Assembly: GCA_024345305.1 (NCBI GenBank)
Contig: BRON01000001.1
Coordinates: forward strand, 1,178,001-1,242,000
Length of the DNA: 64,000 nt
Reading direction: 5' to 3'
Origin: Mrakia gelida
Lineage: Eukaryota > Basidiomycota > Tremellomycetes > Cystofilobasidiales > Mrakiaceae
The position numbers were made by a program, and so were the translations under genes. Shown in pieces: positions 51,827 to 62,574 of this stretch (the stretch's first letter is position 1; each line of letters opens with the position of its first letter). The notes beneath the pieces were generated by a model. The model worked only from the letters and a program-made list of their open reading frames with translations, was not told where the DNA came from and did not search any database.

Positions 51827-52757
51827 ATGCCAAAACTTCACGATTCCATGAATTCTCCCTTCTACGACAAGTCTACGACCAGCAGCGAGCTTCCATCATC
51901 AGCAACGGAGGACCCATCTCTTCCTCCCGTCTCCATCTCGTCCGCCGCTTCGACACCAAACAAGGTCGACCTCCCTCCTTCTTTCTCTTCAACGACACGA
52001 ACGACTCAAAAGGATCACTCCAACACTCCCACCCCCTCTACCCCTCATCTCCCTCTCCCTCTCCTCCCAACCACCTCCTCTCAAACCCAAACCCAACAAC
52101 CCCGTCGCCTCTCCTCCGACTCCACCACCTCCACCACCTCCTCTCTTCGAACAACCCTTCCCTCCCATCCTCGCACCCAACCTCCTCCTCGGATCCATCT
52201 TCTCACCCCTCCCCTTGGAGTTGTTGGTCTCCCCGAACCTTCCTCAGCTGAGGGTAGGAAAACGGGAGGAGGACGGGAGGAGTATCGAGGAGAGGGTGGT
52301 TGGGTTGATGCGTGCTGTGGAGAGGACGAGTGTTGGGGAGGGAGGATGGGAGGCGAACAGTGGCAGGCCGAGTTTGGTTGGGAGGAGAAGGAGTAGTGGG
52401 GTGGAGGAAGGGAAGGTTGCGTTGGGTTTGGAAGGGTTGAAGTTGGAGGAGGACGAAGGAGGAGGTGTGGGTGGGACGTTGTCGCCAAGGGAGGTGGAGG
52501 AGGTCGAGGTTGGTGCTTCGTTGTTGCTGCTGCCTGAGGTGGTTGGAGATGCGGTTGGAGGAGGAAGTGGAGAACCTGTGGAGGGACTGGATGCTGGTGT
52601 GTTCAAGGATGTGGTGGGAGGGGAGGAGGAGGTGGACGAAGTGGAGGATGAGATGAAGGGGAGTCTGCTGGAGGTTGGGTGGGACGCAGACGAGGAGGAT
52701 CAGGGAGGAGGGGAGTTGAGGAGTAGGGAGCAGGGACATGGAAGCCTATGGGTTTGA
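51827..52757 (+). CDS. Low-complexity protein of unknown function; frame change unresolved
   Basis: ATG at 51827 gives MPKLHDSMNSPFYDKSTTSS and a Ser/Thr/Pro-rich N-terminus. The convincing C-terminal part (VGKREEDGRSIEERVVGLMR, then many Glu/Gly and LSPREVEEVEVGASLLLLPE) lies in the +1 frame and ends at TGA 52755-52757. Both frames are open together for about 300 bases, so the switch needs either an intron ending at CCTCAG (52236-52241) or a single-base difference. The C-terminal piece may form short helices. No family recognised. Confidence 0.4.
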
Positions 52758-53574
52758 ACAGGGGATGAGTATAGGATCTAATTCACGACCCTTGAGATGC
52801 AAGGGGATCTGAAAGAGAGAGAGAGACGAGGAAGAGTCAGGGAGGGGAAGAGAGGGAGGACGAGGGAGGGAAAGGGAGGAAGCAGGGGTCGAGCTCACCA
52901 GCGATGAGACTTTGGCGGGTTTCCCTCCTTTCGTAGGGCACATAGCTCTACGAAAGTTCTAGGAGCGCAGAAAAAGACCCCTAGCTCTAGGATGATCCAA
53001 CCCTGAACTCTGGGGTGGAAGAATTGCCCATCGAAACATCGACGAAAAGAGGACTCGAGGGAGAAGAGCAGAAGCTCACGACTCCTTGTCCTCGTCCTCG
53101 TCTCAAAGCCCTTCCCTGTTCGGGTCGAGACCGCTCGAGTTGTCAGCATGTTCAGATCCTTCCAGCCATCCTGAAGCGCCCTTGGTGGAGAGATTGGAGA
53201 GAGAAGCGATGGTTTGAGAGGAGGGAGAGGTTGAGAGGAAGAAGGGCAGGGAGGCAGCTCCCTAACTTCGAAACCTCCTCGAGAAAGATCGACGCGAGAG
53301 AGAAGGGAGAGGCAGCGTGAGATATTCTACATACAGAGAACGGGTCGTGACGAGAGAGCTGAAAGCTATTACTACATAACTTGAACACCGAGTGGGAAGG
53401 AAAGCGAAAGAGGAACGTGGCCCAAATAAGAGATACAGAAGAGAACGGACGAGAGACGAACGCGGAGGAGGGGAGAGAGAGACCATGATGTCGAGAGCGA
53501 TCCTACAGAGGAGAGAGAGAGAGAGGAGCGAGATGCATAGTCGAAGCGAGGCGAGGTGAAGTCCTTCCTTCCCG
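52758..53574. other. Convergent region without a supported gene
   Basis: Between the 3' ends of the two flanking unknown genes. A plus-strand GTCAGG and GAGCTCACC pattern near 52830-52900 hints at transcription, but no coding model holds. Confidence 0.35.
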
Positions 53575-54797
53575 TCACGAAGGGTCCGAGGAGGCGAGGG
53601 AGGCGAACGGGATGTTGACGAGCCCGTCGTCGCTCCCGAGAGGGAGGAACGAGGCGATTTTGAGGTGGTTGGTCGAGGAGATGTCGTCTGGCCAGAGGGA
53701 GGAAGCGTGGTCGAGAAGCCTGCTCGCGAAGAAGAGGAAGGAAGAAGAGGAAAGAGGAGGGAGTGAGCTCGTGCAAAGACGATCGAATGCAAACGGCGGA
53801 AGACGAGACTGTTGTGAGGTTTCGGCTCTGGAGGAGGATGGTCCAGTACAAGTAATATATAAACGAGATCCAGTAGCGAGAGATGGTAGAACTCACCTGG
53901 AGGAGGATGGTCTTCAGTACAAGTGAAGAACCTCCTCCTCTCAGTGTGAGCCCTCCTTATATAATCTACGAGAACCCTCCGCAGCACCTATGACGTATCT
54001 ACTATTACAAGAGATGACTAAGCTACCTACGGAGAAACTACTAGAACTATGGAGAAGAGAGAAGGTGCTAGAAACGACTCGACGCGGCTCGTCTCAATGA
54101 CGCACTTCTCAACAGAGACGGTCAGGTACGACGCGATGAACTCACGCCCTGTTCTCAGAGGGACTCAGTCTGGTAGGGAGCTCGGAGTTCTCGCTCTTAA
54201 TGACCAGCGTTCGAGGGAGGTTGGTTTTTCCTTCGGGAGGGCGGATGATGAGTGAAAAGGGAGAGAGAGACGGTCAGCGAAAAAAGGTTCCGACCTGATC
54301 TGCACTCTCGATGCGCTTTGGATCGCACCAAACAGCCTCGTCGAGCGGCGGGAGAGGAAGGGAGCAGTGGGGATGCAGAGAAGGAAGCGTATATGCTCAC
54401 CAGAAGCACTGCTCGAGGTAGGTCGAGCTCCTCCCTCCTTCCCTCTCTCGACCCACCCAAGTTGAACTGAATCGTTTCCTCCTGCTTCTCCTCCTCCCCC
54501 TCCCCTCGAGATGAGTCCTTCCTCGCCACCCTGCCGAGAAAGTCGGTCCTGCTCCTGCTCTCGGTCGAGGGTCTCGAGATGGGATCCCAGGAGGGAGTCG
54601 GATGAGCGAGCTGGTTCGGGAGGAGGAGGGGAAGCAGAGAGGGATTCGGGAGGGAGAGGAGCGTCGAGTGCGTTCGAGGGTTCGTCCGTGGGAGTGGTGA
54701 GGGTGAGGCAGGCGATGGGTTCGACGAGAGGAGAGATGACGGAAGGAGTGAGGAGCGCTGTGAAGGTGGTGGGGAGGATGGGCAAGGGTGCCGACAT
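53575..54797 (-). CDS. Hypothetical protein, 219 residues, four exons
   Basis: Exons 54401-54797, 54146-54230, 53795-53827 and 53575-53719 join with correct phase and total 660 nt. The protein opens MSAPLPILPTTFTALLTPSV and continues Pro/Ser-rich, then Glu/Gly-rich; exons 2-4 give TNLPRTLVIKSENSELPTRL, SQQSRLPP and LLDHASSLWPDDISSTNHLK, ending SFLPLGSDDGLVNIPFASLA. The C-terminal 60 residues look conserved, but I do not recognise the family. The third intron side is peculiar: its last 28 bases are present twice, 69 bases apart, so two 3' splice sites are available (see findings). Confidence 0.5.
53828..53924. repeat. Direct repeat at a 3' splice site
   Basis: CTGGAGGAGGATGGTCCAGT at 53828-53847 recurs as CTGGAGGAGGATGGTCTTCA at 53897-53916, and both continue into GTACAAGT. 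On the coding (minus) strand each copy ends in CCTCCTCCAG, a usable acceptor; the distal copy is immediately followed by GTGAGT. Confidence 0.85.
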
Positions 54798-55974
54798 GAT
54801 GGTTGGGGCGAAGAGAACAAAAACGAAAGGGGCAGCCGATGGTCGGCGAAAACGGGCGAGGCTCTGAGCCTTTCTGGGGCGCCAGACTCCTTCTTCTCTC
54901 TTCTAGAGACTAAAATATTCTTCAGGAAACAATTAAGAGGGTGGGGAGGAAAGAAACCGATCTTTCGAGGGGAGTCGAAAAAGTAGACGTCGAGGAAGAA
55001 AGCCTCTGGCGCTGCTTGGTCCTGTTCTTCCTCCAACGTCGACGAGCTCACCAAGCCAACGACGAGGACGGCGAAGGAATATCGACTTCTCACTTTCTTT
55101 CGCTCTTCCCTCTTCTCTACGTCCCCGAAGAGGAAGCGACTCTCGAACTCTCACATCTCAGCTTTTCCAGTGAAAGACGCACCTCGACGACTGGACGACC
55201 GAGCTCGGCGTCCTCCCGTCGTCCCTCCCTCCCCTTTCTTCGTATCTCCTTCTCCGTCCTCGCCCAAGACTTTCACAGCCATTTGGAGGGAAGACCATCT
55301 TTATCTGTAGCTGGCTCGCGCCTCCTCAAGCCTTGTCCTGGACGGCTTCTCGGCGAGGAGGGAGGGAACGAGGAGGAAGAAAGCTCGAGTCGAAGCTCAA
55401 CGTCTCCCCCTCCTCCCCTCTCGCCCGTGCTTCTTCCTCTCGCCCCGAGCTTCTCACTTCAGCCCCCAGAGGTTACCCCTCTACTCGCATCGTGATCATC
55501 CTCTCAGCCTCGCTCCATGTTTGATTCCTCTCTCAGCCTCCTCTCTCAGCTCAACAGCGCGTCGCGACAGCTCGTTTTCGACCTCCTCCTCTCATCGATG
55601 ACGGAGGAGCTTGCTCAGTGTGATGAGATGGGATGGACTTTGCTTTTGGCTGGCCGTACTCGCCTTCAGCTCGACTTTTGAAGCTCGAAGCTTCGAAGTC
55701 AGCATTCGACGCGACGAGCCTCGACGGTCTTCCCTGTTCGACTTTCCGTCGCCGAACTGGTCGGTCACAGCAGGAGAGACGACTGGAAGGTAGACATCCT
55801 ATCATTCGCGCCTGCCTTCCCTTTCTCTATCCTACTGGGAAGGGAGAACGAAGGAGATGGAGGACGGCGTCTTATCGAATCTCAGCCTTCGGTCAGGTCC
55901 GTCTGAAGCTCAAGCCCTTTTTCACTCTCGCCTCGTCCCTTCCCTCCGACTCCATTCTCTCTCTTCACTCCAAC
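54798..55974. other. Divergent intergenic region of 1.2 kb
   Basis: Carries the promoters of the 53575-54797 gene and of the M20 amidohydrolase. Plus-strand frames at 54941-55495 and 55633 onward join the M20 reading frame but have no good ATG earlier than 55975 and read as leader. Nothing else recognised. Confidence 0.4.
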
Positions 55975-58737
55975 ATGCGATCTTCTTCCCCCACCCCAAC
56001 CGCAGGCTGCTTCTCTCCGTTCAAGAACATCTTCGGTCGCTCCAGCTCTTCCTCCACCGCCGTTCAACGAAGCTCAACCTCCTCCTCCCCATCCGTCGAA
56101 AAGTCGGCTTCCACCTCTTCTTATCAGCCATCTGCTGAGGCTCAACGGCTTGCTGGAGACGTCCACGGCTGCTGCTGCTCTGGGGTCGCTCCCTCCAAGG
56201 TCGGAGACGAGGGTCTGCCGGCCTACGAGTCGTTTGGTGCGGACGAGAAGGTCTTCGCTACAGAGGTTCGCTCTGCTCCTCCCTTCCCTGTTCCCTCCGA
56301 CGCTCTTTGATCTCTTTCCCTAACCCCCCCCCCCCCCCCCCCCGCTCCGATCCCCTTCTAAGACTCCTCATCCGCTCTCGATCCTGACACTCTCTCGATG
56401 TGTCTTCACTCCCCTCCTCTTGCTCCCGACAGGTGCGTCAAACCATCAAGGACACCATCCTCTCCTTCGACGCACCTCTTCGAAAGCTCTCCCTCTACAT
56501 CAGCGACAACCCCGAGCTCAACTTCAAGGAGTTCAAAGCTCACGAGGCTATGACCTCTTACCTCGAGAAGGAGGGATTCGACGTCGAGCGATCGTGGGGA
56601 GGACTGGCGACGGCGTTCAAGGCGACGTTCACGCTGAAGGGAGATGGGTTTGCGAAGGAGAGGACCTTCGGGATCAACTCGGAGTACGACGCTTTGCCTG
56701 GAGTGGGACACGCTTGTGGTGTGAGTACATCGTGGGATACCAACGCGGATGAGGGAGGAAGGTGGGAAGGACAGCGATAGCGAGCGAGATCAGCTCGACG
56801 TCTGACCTCTTTTGCTGACCTCGCTCAAACGTTCATCTTCTCCCTCATCAGCACAACCTCATCGCCATCTCGGGAGTCGCCGCTCTTCTCGGTGTTCGAG
56901 CGGCCATGAAGAAGCACTCCATCTACGGAACGGTCGTCTTGATCGGAACTCCTGCTGTTCGTCGTGATTCTTCCTCTTCCTCTTCCTCTTCCTCTTCGCT
57001 TCTCAGTCGCCTCGTCGCGGTCGCGGTCGCCCTTTCCTTTATCACTGACTGCTCTCTCGCTTGTTCCGACTTTTCATTTGACAGGAGGAGGGAGGAGGGG
57101 GAAAGGCTGAGTTGATCAAGCTCGGAGCTTGTGAGTCTTGACCCTTCGTCTTCTCTCGATCTTCGCGACGCGTCGTTTTCGAAACTGAGCTCGCTCTTCC
57201 TCTCTGTCTCCCTCTCAATCCAGACAAGGGCTTGGATGCTTGCATGATGCTTCACCCTACACCTGGTCCTTTCAACTCTGGAGGAATCGGAAGCTCTCTC
57301 GCCGTTCAGGTCAGTTCTTCTCGTCGCTCGCTGTCCTTGTTCGACTACCAGCTTACTCACGCGCTTGACCTTCTCTCGCACGCAGATGGTCTCGGTCGAG
57401 TTCTTCGGAAAGACTGCTCATGCAGCGGGTGCACCTTGGGAGTGAGTTAGTTTCCCTCCTCTCGATCTCGCTCGATTGAACGCTGATCTGATCCTCCTTC
57501 GTCGCCGCAGAGGAATCAACGCACTCGACGTTAGTTCTCGCTCGAGTGTCGTGCTTTTCGACCCGAGCTGACTTTGAACTCTATATTTTGGACCTCTCCA
57601 GGCTGCTCACCTCGCATACGGATCCGTTTCCGCTCTCAGACAACAGATCAAGCCCGATGCTCGGTTCGTACTTCTCTCTTCTCTCCCGTCTTCGACCCCT
57701 TCTGGAGTCGCGAAACTTACCCTTCTACGTATCTCTTCTTTCGCAGAATCCACGGAATTATCACCGATGGAGGTCTCGCACCCAACGGTGGGTTTGAACA
57801 TCTCTCAAACCGAAATGCGACGACGCGTCGAGTCCTCGTCGCTGACTCGTTTCGCCCTTTGCCCTCCTTTCACCCCTTCACTGTTCTTCGACCTCAGTCA
57901 TTCCCGAGCACTCTGCTATGAAGTAAGTCGCTCCTCGTCACCGTTCCGTTCTTGAATCAGAGCTGGGCGATGAGATGAGAGGCTCACGTTCAGCTTCGTC
58001 GCTTTTTCCTTTTCCTCAGGTACTGCGTCCGATCCCCAAAGGCCGAGGAGGTCACCATCCTCCTTCAACGAGTCATCAACTGCTTCGAGGCCGCAGCTGA
58101 GGCCACTGGCTGCACCTTCAAGGTTCAGGTAAGTGGACACAGCTTCACTCGACGCGCTTCCCCTTCGAAGCTCACCATCCTCTCGCGCCCTCTTCGTTTC
58201 CTGCAGAAGGATGCCTTGTACACCGATCTTCGAAACAGCACCGTTCTCGGCCGAGAGTACACCTCAGCCATGGGAGGTCTCTACGGAACTCCCATCGGAG
58301 CTCAACCAGCGGGAGGCTCAACAGACTTCGGAAACGTCACGTACGTCGTTCCTGGATGCCACCCCGTCTTCTCGATCAACAGTCCTGCTGGAAGCGGAAA
58401 CCATACCATCGGATTCACTGAGGCTGCTCGAACAGGTGAGACCAAGCAGCTTTCTTTCGACTCGTCGACCGCGATTTCCTTTCGAAGCTGACCTTCTCCC
58501 CTCTTATTCCTCTTTCTCCTCCGCAGTCGAAGCGCACAAGTGCACTTTGGAAGCCGCCACCGGACTGGCCATCACTGGAGCTCGAGTCCTGGCTGACGAG
58601 AGCTTTGCGAAGGAGGTGAGTTTCTTCTCGACGCGTTGAGAGATCGCTCGCTTCTCTCTCGTTCTTCGAGCTGACCCTACTTCGTTCATTCCTCGCAGGC
58701 TCGGTCCATCTGGGAGAAGGATATGCGCTCTGCTTAG
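55975..58737 (+). CDS. M20-family metallo-amidohydrolase (AbgB/PM20D2-like)
   Basis: About twelve exons. A ~100-residue Ser-rich head (with GCCCSG) precedes the catalytic domain, which starts VRQTIKDTILSFDAPLRKLS. Metal-site motifs are visible: INSEYDALPGVGHACGHN, where the HxCGH segment with the nearby Asp is typical of the AbgB/peptidase M20 domain-containing 2 branch, and later FFGKTAHAAGAPW from the dimerisation (lid) domain. The C-terminus returns to the catalytic domain with ADESFAKE. Such enzymes cleave N-acyl amino acids or unusual dipeptides (aminobenzoyl-glutamate, beta-alanyl-lysine and similar). The substrate here is unknown. One intron (about 56266-56432) contains a C homopolymer. 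TAG at 58735-58737. Confidence 0.85.
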
Positions 58738-59163
58738 ATTTCATCATCTCTGGGTTTCCTGGGCTGGCGAGGGGAGACCGAGGGAGGGGACGACGAGTCA
58801 CTCGTCACTCGTCGCGTCCGTCCCAACTCGTTCTCGCGCCTCTGTTCGCCACTGTTCCGTCTCGTCATAAAATTAAGTCATGTTGAAAAGTTGGCAGCAT
58901 CTGTCTCTAGCCTATATGCGGCGACGTGCGAGACTCCAAGAACCGACTCGACGTCGAGACCGCGTCGCACTGAGCCCCCAGCTCTCTTCGCGATTATCAC
59001 TCTGTTGTCAGAAAGGTAGATCCTCTTCAAAACTACCTTTCGATGCTTTTCGAGCGTGAGACAGAAGACTCCTGAGAAAGAAAAGTTGAGATCTCGGAGT
59101 CGGCCTCAGACGAAACCTCATCAAGCTCATTCTCGCTCGCCCTCCTTCCCTTCACGAACCACG
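58738..59163. other. Short tandem intergenic region
   Basis: 3' region of the amidohydrolase and promoter of SEC62. No gene seen. Confidence 0.4.
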
Positions 59164-60692
59164 ATGATGGAAGATCAACAGTTAGTCCATCCGCTCTTGT
59201 GCTCATCTCAGACGTCTCACTGACCTTCCCTCTACCTTCTACAGGAAAAACGTAAGCTCTAGGACCTCTTGGAGGACTCTGAAACGTCACTGATCTCTTG
59301 CTTCTCCTTCCTCGCTGGCATCCCTTCAGGCCACCGCCGAGCAGCGAAACGTCGTCAACTTCCTTCGAGCGAAGACAGGTCCAAAGATCAGAAGTGGACT
59401 GCTGAACGGGAAGAGGATCGATTACTTCAAGGGTCAGTCTCCAGCTTCGGGGTCGACCGGGAGGGTTGGGAGGGGAGAAAAGAAAGGAAGGGAAGGAGGA
59501 GGAAGGTCGCGCAAAGAATGAGCTTCGACTCCTTCCTTCCTTCTCGTCCATCTCGTACTGATCCTCGTCTTTTTGCTCACTCTTCTCGCTCGCACAGGCA
59601 AGGGGGCCATCAAAGCTCTCCTCTCCCCCGAGTTCGCCAAGCAGAAGAAGGTCCCAAAGGTCACCACCGAGGAGGAAGCCGTCACCTTGCTTCACTCCAT
59701 CATTCCCTTGTTCGTTCCCTCCTTCTTTTGCTCTTCCATCACCTCCACACCCATCCTCTTGGACATCACGCTTCCCTTGCACTCTCTCTGACCTCCTCGT
59801 CTTTTGCCTTCACGTTCCACAGAGCCTTCTTCCTTCGAGTCATCCGTTCAGCCGAAGGATCTCCCAAAACCCTCCAGATCAACCCCCAACAGGCCTTCAC
59901 GCCAGACGGTCTCGACTACTACGCATGGTTCTACGAGGGCAGTCAGTTCTGGACCTTGGTTGGTGGACTTGGAATGGTCAGTTCACTTTGTCCCCCCATG
60001 GCCATCTCCTCCTCGAGCTTCGAGCTCGTCCTCCCTCCCTCCCTCCTTCTCGCGAGCTCGAAGCTCGCCTCCCTTTCGAGATCGAGACCCCAAGCTAATC
60101 CTCTCCCGTCTCCCGCTTTCATGCCTTGCGTAATCACTACCACAGGTTGTCGTGATGCTCTCGGTCGTCATGTACCCTCTCTGGCCCTACACCCTCCGTC
60201 TAGGAGTCTACTACCTCTCGATGGGAGTCCTCGCCCTCCTCGGGGCCTTCTTCGCCATGGCCATCCTTCGTCTCGTCTTCTACGTTATCACCCTCGTCGT
60301 CGCCAAACCTGGTATCTGGGTCTTCCCTAGGTTGTTCGAGGACGTCAGCTTTGTGAGTAGCCTCGTCTTCCTCTCTCTTTCGTTCCTTCCATCGTCGAGC
60401 TCTCGCTCTCGCGTCCGAGCTCACACGTTCGCCTGCCTTCCCCTCGTTCTCGTTCTCGTTCTCGCTGCAGATGGATTCCTGGACACCCCTTTGGGGATGG
60501 GACGTTCCACCGAAGAAGAAGAAGTCCTCCTCATCCAGCAAGGACAAGGCTGCGTCGTCGTCCTCGTCGGACAAGAAGGGGAAGAAGAAGAAGCTCGTCG
60601 ATGGAGGGGCGCCGGGGACGGCGATTCCTCTGCAGCAGCAGGAGAAGTACAAGGGTGCGACGGTGGAGGAGATCAAGGATGAGGACGAGTAG
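59164..60692 (+). CDS. SEC62: Translocation protein Sec62
   Basis: Six or seven exons, about 280 residues, a normal Sec62 size. It is an ER-membrane subunit of the post-translational translocon (Sec61-Sec62-Sec63). The cytosolic N-domain reads AEQRNVVNFLRAKTGPKIRS and LNGKRIDYFKGKGAIKALL, followed by the conserved DGLDYYAWFYEG and FWTLVGG, then two TM helices (VVVMLSVVMYPLWPYTLRLG and YLSMGVLALLGAFFAMAILR). The C-terminus is a long Lys/Ser-rich tail ending in an acidic KDEDE-like sequence. The start requires a 17-nt first exon and a 7-nt second exon (59245-59251), which together encode MMEDQQKN. Confidence 0.93.
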
Positions 60693-61294
60693 ATTTCGAG
60701 GTCGCTTTTACACTCTGCTTTCGAGCGATGATAGGATGGGAGGAGGGCCTCTCTCGAGACGCGTCTGGTGAAAGAAACGAGTCGACAGAAGGTGGAGAGG
60801 TTCGCGCTGCTCCTTCATTCGGTCCTTGTCTGCCGTCTTGTTAGGCGTGTGCGAGATCCGGGCGTCGCGGCCTGAGGAGAGTACAAGGACGGGGACGAGA
60901 AGGGCTCAGGGAAGTCCCGTCGTCGAAGACCTTTCCTTGCGTTTGCTCGATTGAGACCAGAGAACATGCGATACCCAGAAAGTGAGCGAGACGGAGGCGA
61001 TGCGTATGAAGGTAGAATTATAGTGAAGAAGAGCGTCCGATAAAGGGAAGGACCAGGCAGCACGGCTACAAAGAACGATTCGAACGAAGGAGGCGAGACC
61101 AGTCGTCGAAAAAGACAGAGCGAAAAGGATACAAAGGGAGAGAGAGAGAGAGAGAGGATAAGGAACAAAGAGCGACAGTAGGAGCAGAGTAAGTATACGG
61201 GACCGGCTGATCAACAACAACGAGACGAGAAACGAGAGAGAAGGATCGCGAGAAACACGAAAAAGAAAAACAAAGCGGCGACGCATGTGTCGCC
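60693..61294. other. Convergent 3' region
   Basis: Separates the 3' ends of SEC62 and the second cyclin. GA-rich tract (GAGA repeat near 61138-61155). No gene seen. Confidence 0.5.
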
Positions 61295-62391
61295 CTACAC
61301 CATCGTCGTCGCCCTCCCTCCCCAGCTCCTTCGACGAGCGAAAGCTCCTTCCTGGTGGGCAAGGAGGAACTTTTCCATGATCGCGGCGGGGAGGAGGGAG
61401 GAAGAGTCATCGTCGATGTCGACGGGATCCGAAGCGCCGATCGAAGTTGACGTTTGGAGACCCGACGGAGGGGAGAGAGGGATGGGAGTGAAGGGGCTCG
61501 ATGGCGAAGGGAAGGACGACGAGTTGGATGAGGAGGTGGAGGAGTTGGAGAGGGAGGGTACCAGAGAGTGGGAGACGGGAGTGGTGAGGGTCGAGGAGGG
61601 GGGGGACGAGAGGGAGGAGGTTGGGAGTCGGGACGCGACGGGAGTGAGGGGTGGGGAGGAAAGGTAGTGATTGGAGTAGTTGTTGTGGAGCTCTCGCTGC
61701 GAGATCGGGCGCGAAAGAAGAAGGACAGAGAAAAGCTGGTCAGCTAGAGAACTTCCAAGGAGAACGAAGGGAAGAGAGGATAAGGATGAAGGTCGGACGA
61801 GCGAGACCCCAAGCGAAACCTCCAAGCCGCCGCTCGTCGGGCTCGACGGACCTCCCGCTACGAAGCTTTGGAAAAGAGAAGCTGAACTCACCTCAACTTC
61901 CAGTAGATCCTCAGGAGTGATGACCACCTCCCATCCGAGGAACTGAAGCAGCTCCGACTCGATCATGTTGACCTGCCGAATCGAAAGTCCTTGAACGACC
62001 CTTCCGACGACCGACCAACTCTCGTTGCTGAACGGGGCGTCAGAAAGCTGCTTGTGCGATATCATGAAAGCTGCGAGGAACAGCCGATGTGCTGACGAGC
62101 CGTGGTGGAGAGGGTTGTAGGTGTGAAGGCGTTGAAGGAGGACGAGGGAGGCGGTGAGGACGGCCTCCTCGAGTTGCGTCCGATTCATCGTGTGGGCGAT
62201 GAAAGCTTCGAGCGAGAGCTTGTTGGGCGAGGTGGGAGGGCAGCTGAACATCGAGTTGATCTGTAGGAGAGCAATAAAGTGGGGAGTCAGAGCTGAGAAG
62301 GACTCGAGGGAAGGAGGAGAAGAGAGACACTCACGAAACGAGCTGGAGCGAGGACTCGCTCTTCGTTATCGTTCCAGGCGACGAAGGACAT
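61295..62391 (-). CDS. Cyclin, PCL/G1-like, with Ser/Pro-rich tail
   Basis: Three exons, about 270 residues. MSFVAWNDNEERVLAPARF starts at 62391 and is followed by the cyclin box: FIAHTMNRTQLEEAVLTASL, LLQRLHTYNPL, the diagnostic HRLFLAAFMISHKQLSDAPF, SNESWSVVGRVVQGLS and MIESELLQFLGWEVVITPEDL. This matches fungal PCL1/2-like cyclins that pair with a Pho85-type kinase. The C-terminal third is Ser/Thr/Pro-rich and ends RRSWGGRATTMV. The gene is 184 bases downstream of the 62575 gene on the same strand, so its promoter must be compact or within that gene. Confidence 0.85.
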
Positions 62392-62574
62392 TTTTGAAGG
62401 CGAAGAAAGAGGGTGGGGGTGGTCTAGGAGGAGAAGACCTTTGGTGGGAGTGGAGAAGTGGATTAGGGAGGAGAGGGAGGGTAGGGGAGAGAAAGGAAGA
62501 AGGTTGGGGGCGAGGGGAAGAGGAGAAGGGATGCTGGTTGGGGATGAAGAGAAGATCAGCAAAACGGACCGATT

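Noticed and set aside
53957..53964. TTATATAA as a TATA box of a minus-strand gene starting near 53925
   Set aside because: The phase-consistent model of the 53575-54797 gene places it inside an intron; no ATG-initiated frame starts downstream of it.
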